From assembly GCA_021776245.1 (NCBI GenBank), contig JAJFGF010000047.1, positions 62,001 to 126,000 on the forward strand: 64,000 nt of DNA, written 5' to 3'. The stretch comes from Hyphococcus sp. GTDB lineage: Bacteria > Pseudomonadota > Alphaproteobacteria > Caulobacterales > Parvularculaceae. Of the stretch, positions 60,668-64,000 are shown piece by piece. The position numbers and the translations under genes are program-made. A model generated the notes under the pieces. That model was not told the DNA's origin. It did not search any database and worked only from the letters and a program-made list of their open reading frames with translations. Within the stretch, counting starts at the first letter, position 1. Each line of letters begins with the position of its first letter.

Positions 60668-61974
60668 GATAATTTTCCATCAACGGTTTGGAAAGCGCCG
60701 ACTGTTCCGCCGGCGTCAGAATAGCGATACTCGCCGCCTTCATAGTTGCGCAGGATAAGATCATCCCCATCCCGGCCCACGATATAGTCTGGCGACAGCG
60801 GAATTTTTCCGCCGCCGCCGGGCGCATCGATGACAAAAGTCGGCGACGCATAACCCGTTGTATGCCCGCGCAAGCCCTCGATGATTTCGAGGCCGCTGGC
60901 GACCGGGGTCCGGAAGTGCGAAGAACCGGTAATCGGGTCACATTGATAAAGATAGTAGGGTTTAACCCGTCGTTTTAAGAGACCGTGCATCAACGGTTTT
61001 ATGATCGCAATGTCGTCATTGACGCCCTTCAGGAGTACTGTCTGGCTGCCTAACGGAACACCGGCATCGGCGAGCCGCGCGGTTGATTCCGTAACCTCAG
61101 GCGTCAGTTCGTCCGGATGCGTAAAGTGAATGCTCATCCACAATGGGTGATGCTTTTTCAGGATGGCCGTCAGCGATGGCGTAATCCGCATGGGAAGCAC
61201 AACGGGAACTTTCGTTCCGATGCGAATAAACTCCACATGCGATATCGCACGCAAACGGCCTAACAGATAATCAAGCCGCTCATCGGAAAGTGTCAACGGA
61301 TCACCGCCCGAAATCAGGACGTCACGAATTTCCGCGTGGGCGGCGATATATTCAAGCGCCCGTTCCCATTGCGACCTGGAGAATTCATATTCACCCCCTG
61401 GCTCGCCAACCATGCGCGAGCGGGTGCAATAGCGGCAATATGTCGAACAGAACCCTGTTGCGAGAAACAAGACGCGGTCAGGATAGCGGTGCACAAGTCC
61501 GGGAACGGCCGCGTCATGGTCTTCGCCAAGCGGGTCGTCGGCTTCACCGGGGGTTTTTACGAATTCGTCTCCGACAGGAATATGCGTGCGGCGCAATCCT
61601 TGCGACGGATCATCGAGACTCATCAGACTTGCGTAATACGGCGTGACGCCCATCGGGAGGGCGCCGGACCGCTGCGCAACGGCCTGACGCTCGTCAGCAC
61701 TCAACTCAAATATACGGTCGAGCTCGGCGAGAGACTTGATGCGGTTGCGAAGCTGCCAGCGCCAGTCAAGCCAGTCGGCGTCCGCCGCCTGCGCAAAGAA
61801 CCGGTCCCGGAACGCACGTGAGCGTTCAGAAAACGGAAACCCGGTTGTCTGCTCGCCGCTGACGCTGTTCGTTACAATATGTGGAAATGGCTGAAAATCG
61901 ACGCTGTGTTTTGAGCGACGACTGGGAGGCTTAGCGGCCTCCCTGGCCGCTTGCCTCGAATATTTGAGATGCAC
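60664..61974 (-). CDS. Lysine 2,3-aminomutase-like radical SAM enzyme
   Basis: A 436-aa KamA-family protein. Radical SAM cysteines 176, 180 and 183 (GFCSTYCRYC), SGGDPLTLSD, KVPVVLPMRIT, and all substrate/PLP residues known for clostridial lysine 2,3-aminomutase are kept: Asp346 in YQCDPITGSSHFRTP, Asp383 and PLP-lysine 390 in VIDAPGGGGK. This fits a true L-lysine to L-beta-lysine mutase rather than an EpmB, which also lacks this operon context. The start at 61974 is GTG and may be too long by 20-25 residues. It begins the operon with two ATP-grasp ligases and the acetyl switch protein. Confidence 0.88.
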   Translation of the reverse strand: MHLKYSRQAAREAAKPPSRRSKHSVDFQPFPHIVTNSVSGEQTTGFPFSERSRAFRDRFFAQAADADWLDWRWQLRNRIKSLAELDRIFELSADERQAVAQRSGALPMGVTPYYASLMSLDDPSQGLRRTHIPVGDEFVKTPGEADDPLGEDHDAAVPGLVHRYPDRVLFLATGFCSTYCRYCTRSRMVGEPGGEYEFSRSQWERALEYIAAHAEIRDVLISGGDPLTLSDERLDYLLGRLRAISHVEFIRIGTKVPVVLPMRITPSLTAILKKHHPLWMSIHFTHPDELTPEVTESTARLADAGVPLGSQTVLLKGVNDDIAIIKPLMHGLLKRRVKPYYLYQCDPITGSSHFRTPVASGLEIIEGLRGHTTGYASPTFVIDAPGGGGKIPLSPDYIVGRDGDDLILRNYEGGEYRYSDAGGTVGAFQTVDGKLS

Positions 61975-62341
61975 CTATGAAAGGTCTCCGGGCCGGGAGG
62001 AACCGTCGCGCGATCATCGTCGTTTCTGTCGTTGCGCTCCCAGACGCAAAAAGAATTGGTCCATTGTTCGAAGAATTCAAGTGAAATCTACGATCCAAGA
62101 GAAATTAGTATTCGGTTCGTCGCGACCGCGTCGTTTCAAGCGTGCACGCCCGCCGCCGCCAGTCAGGGAACCGACAGTTGCCGCCGCCGCCGCTGCCTGC
62201 CAGGCGTCGCCCGCGAGGATATCAGCCGGCGCCCATCGCGAATCGAATTTGTCCTTGTACAGGCGCGCAGGATGTAGGCGCGCAGGCCGTTACGCCCTGA
62301 ACATGCCCTCCTCTCGCATAGATGAACCCGCCAGGGCGCGC

Positions 62342-62481
62342 CAACCGCCCTTTGCCGCGTCCGCCATGGACGGCAATGGCAGTTCACTGATGTCGGTCTT
62401 TGCGAGGTCCGATGTGCTGGTGCGGCGCCGTGCACCTGCACAAGCGGCTCGCGAAAAAGGGTTGAGTGTCTGGTGATTTGA
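62342..62481 (+). pseudogene. moeA remnant with internal deletion
   Basis: Bases 62342-62373 encode QPPFAASAMDG, the N-terminal motif of moeA (54598-54632); immediately afterwards GNGSSLMSVFARSDVLVRRR and APAQAARE match the moeA C-terminus (55547-55662). About 900 bases of the middle are missing, joined at a shared GGC, and the last codons are out of frame relative to moeA (the moeA-like stop is at 62479, the actual one at 62474). DNA identity is high, so the copy is fairly recent. The rest of the gap 61975-62341 shows no gene. Confidence 0.75.
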
Positions 62482-62496
62482 GCAATTGTGAATGCG

Positions 62497-62739
62497 TCAT
62501 GCCGCTGAATGATCGCGTGTCTCGGGCCCTTGTTTTGCCCGACGTTTCTGCCGCTGCAGGCTTTTCACAATCCAGCCAAGCGCAAGGCCGACGCCAAAGG
62601 TCATTATGATGACAAAAAAACGGCTGGTTTGAAACGTCCAGAATAACACTCTCACCTCAACTGTCGTCATGTTCTGGACGGCAAAAAGCGCGAGAAACGC
62701 GCCCAGCGCGACAGCAAGCCAAAAACGGAATTGTTGCAT
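62497..62739 (-). CDS. LapA-like small membrane protein (DUF1049)
   Basis: An 80-aa protein with two membrane helices (RFWLAVALGAFLALFAVQNM and RFFVIIMTFGVGLALGWIVK) and the family motif FAVQNMTTVEVRVLFWTFQT between them, then a basic tail. ATG 62739 follows GGAGG; a start five codons earlier is also in frame. The family assists lipopolysaccharide assembly in E. coli (LapA); the role here is not shown. Confidence 0.82.
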   Translation of the reverse strand: MQQFRFWLAVALGAFLALFAVQNMTTVEVRVLFWTFQTSRFFVIIMTFGVGLALGWIVKSLQRQKRRAKQGPETRDHSAA

Positions 62740-62889
62740 CTGATTTTCCTCCATTCTGCATAGTCAGCCGATCCGAATAAAATGCGTTGATATCAATCAA
62801 CCGGCCGGCGCAATCGCGTCGCGCCAACCGCGCAGCAAGCGCTTGATCCGGCTATGTCGCTGCTGTTTCTTCCACCGCCGGGGCAGCCG

Positions 62890-62929
62890 GCGGTAATAAA
62901 AAGCGGCAGCCGGTGTTTCCGGCTGCCGC
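62890..62929 (-). terminator. Rho-independent terminator of the lipoprotein gene
   Basis: Read on the minus strand, GCGGCAGCCGG and CCGGCTGCCGC form a perfect 11-bp stem (62929-62919 and 62913-62903) with a 5-base loop, followed by TTTTTATT. It lies about 95 bases after the stop of the 63024 gene. Confidence 0.85.
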
Positions 62930-63023
62930 CCCGCGATTTGTCATCAGGCAAGGCGGGCGGGCGTCAATAGAACGCAAACCACACCCAATTGCACCTGGCC
63001 TTCCTGCAAACCGCTGTCCGGAG

Positions 63024-63608
63024 TTATTCGATGGGCGGTATGTCCGCTGTTTGTGCGCCGCCAGTGATTAATGTGCGGGCTTCAACACCGCGCATTTGTT
63101 CCCGGCCTTCGGCGCTCATATTTTCGCCCTTGCGTTTTTTCGAACGACCATCCGCGAGGTCTTTCTCGCCGTCCTTAATCAGCTTTTCTCCACGCGCCGC
63201 CATATCCAGACCGTTGTCCCATTTCTCGGCGATGTCGCGAAGTATCTTGATCTCCGCTTTTAGCTGTTTTGGGGTCGTCGCAACGCCAATCGCTGTCGCA
63301 GCCTGCATATAAACTGTTTTCTGCGCGGCAATTTGGGCGGCGCCGGTGCTGACGAGGCTCTCGCCTTCACGGATTTTCTGGTCGCCGCCAGCGAGAAGCG
63401 TGTCGCCTTCAGTAACAAGCTTCAATCCGCGGGCTTCACGTTTTTGACCATTTTCCCAGGCCTTTCCAAGAACGACAGCATCGCCGCCCGGATTTTGGAT
63501 CTGCTGCGCAAAGTCGACGTCTTTACCGCCTGACGCGCATGCGGCCAGGAGCGCAACAGCGGAGGCGATCAGCGCGGCTTTGGCGACTTTGACCGTTTTT
63601 CGGTTCAT
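63024..63608 (-). CDS. Helical lipoprotein
   Basis: A 194-aa exported protein: signal with lipobox LLAAC, then a polar, lysine/glutamate/glycine-rich body with repeated short units (EARGLKLVTEGDTLLAGGDQ, KIREGESLVSTGAAQIAAQK, AARGEKLIKDGEKDLADGRS) that look like tandem helices. ATG 63608 follows AAGGA; an earlier in-frame start is unlikely. Family not recognised. Monocistronic, with a strong terminator; divergent from the LysR gene. Confidence 0.75.
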   Translation of the reverse strand: MNRKTVKVAKAALIASAVALLAACASGGKDVDFAQQIQNPGGDAVVLGKAWENGQKREARGLKLVTEGDTLLAGGDQKIREGESLVSTGAAQIAAQKTVYMQAATAIGVATTPKQLKAEIKILRDIAEKWDNGLDMAARGEKLIKDGEKDLADGRSKKRKGENMSAEGREQMRGVEARTLITGGAQTADIPPIE

Positions 63609-63730
63609 TACCCATTCCTTTCTACATCGGGCGCAGTTTTCTGCGCGATTCAACCGGAATATGGGGGTTGGATTAATTCATTCAAACAGATATATTTGCA
63701 TGATATAATCGATAAACCCGAATTGTTACT

Positions 63731-64000
63731 ATGGACATCACGCAAGCAAAAACCTTTCTCGCCATTGTCGAGGGTGGAAACTTTCTCGCCGCATCCAAAC
63801 GCGTCAATGCAGCCCAGTCTACGGTCAGCGCCCGCATCAAGGCGCTCGAAGAGGAACTTGGAAAGCTGTTGTTCACGCGCTCGAAGGCGGGGTGCGATCT
63901 GACGCCCGCCGGCCATCAATTCTATCGCTACGCCCGCTCTCTGGTGCGGGTCTGGGAAGAGGCAAAGCATCAAGTCGCGGTTCCGAAAGGTTTTGACGAC
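63731..64000 (+). CDS. LysR-family regulator, 3' end outside the window
   Basis: The first 90 codons are visible: MDITQAKTFLAIVEGGNFLA, then AASKRVNAAQSTVSARIKAL and EEELGKLLFTRSKAG, the standard LysR winged helix with its linker helix beginning. The frame is open to the window end. It is divergent from the lipoprotein gene, about 120 bases away, which it may regulate. Confidence 0.9.
   Translation, partial: MDITQAKTFLAIVEGGNFLAASKRVNAAQSTVSARIKALEEELGKLLFTRSKAGCDLTPAGHQFYRYARSLVRVWEEAKHQVAVPKGFDD

Noticed and set aside
61964-62341. Plus-strand frame leading into the moeA remnant
   Set aside because: Before the moeA-like part it is arginine/proline-rich with no match to moeA or any family; it is simply an open stretch in GC-rich DNA.
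1-64000. tRNA, rRNA, CRISPR arrays, integrases or insertion sequences
   Set aside because: Looked for on both strands by eye; none recognised. Very short or divergent RNA genes could be missed without covariance models.

Overview
The window reads as a chromosomal segment of a GC-rich, Gram-negative bacterium, most likely an alphaproteobacterium. This is inferred from the gene families, a lipoprotein-rich secretome, a BNR-repeat exoprotein and a dense scatter of GGCGCC/GCCGGC palindromes; no rRNA, tRNA, phage integrase or insertion sequence was seen, so placement below class level is not attempted. Nearly all space is coding, in short overlapping operons.

Layout. 0-5.6 kb: a heavy-metal RND efflux operon (outer-membrane factor cut by the window edge, adaptor, CzcA/CusA-type pump) closed by a PII-like protein. 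6-10 kb: divergent TesA-type esterase and YbbA/YbbP ABC system. 10-13 kb: fabH, a TSUP exporter and dusA on the minus strand. 13.7-22.3 kb: a SARP/BTAD-type regulator followed by seven co-directional, mostly overlapping genes: small unknown proteins with strongly segregated acidic and basic blocks, a glycine-zipper segment, a four-cysteine zinc-knuckle protein, and a 1390-residue protein joining a subtilisin-like protease, a peptidoglycan-binding domain and a phospholipase-D-like domain. I regard this as one of two candidate undescribed systems.

22.4-34.5 kb: an amidase remnant, cbpM/cbpA, then a catabolic group on the minus strand (amidase, amidohydrolase, SdsA-type alkylsulfatase, PQQ/haem alcohol dehydrogenase, Crp/Fnr regulator) facing an aldehyde dehydrogenase. 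Together the sulfatase, alcohol dehydrogenase and aldehyde dehydrogenase could take an alkyl sulfate to the acid. 34.5-38.7 kb: a DUF3604-PpiC-HupE operon. 39-50 kb: small exported proteins, a frameshifted nuclease-like gene with a CCCAAAG slippery heptamer at the frame junction, a TetR regulator flanked by possible target genes, a CPBP protease, a group II PLP decarboxylase, a racemase-like protein lacking the usual catalytic cysteines, and a BNR-repeat exoprotein.

50-55.7 kb: molybdenum cofactor synthesis (mobA, moaA, moaD, moaE, moaB, moaC, moeA) with a second TSUP exporter. 55.7-62 kb: the second candidate system, a minus-strand operon of a lysine 2,3-aminomutase-like radical SAM enzyme, two ATP-grasp ligases, a GNAT-deacetylase-GNAT triple fusion, a SET-domain protein and a small protein. 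The set suggests making, ligating and reversibly acetylating a (beta-)lysine-type or polyamine-like compound. 62-64 kb: a moeA remnant with an internal deletion, a LapA-like membrane protein, an alanine-rich lipoprotein with a clear terminator, and the start of a LysR regulator cut by the window edge.
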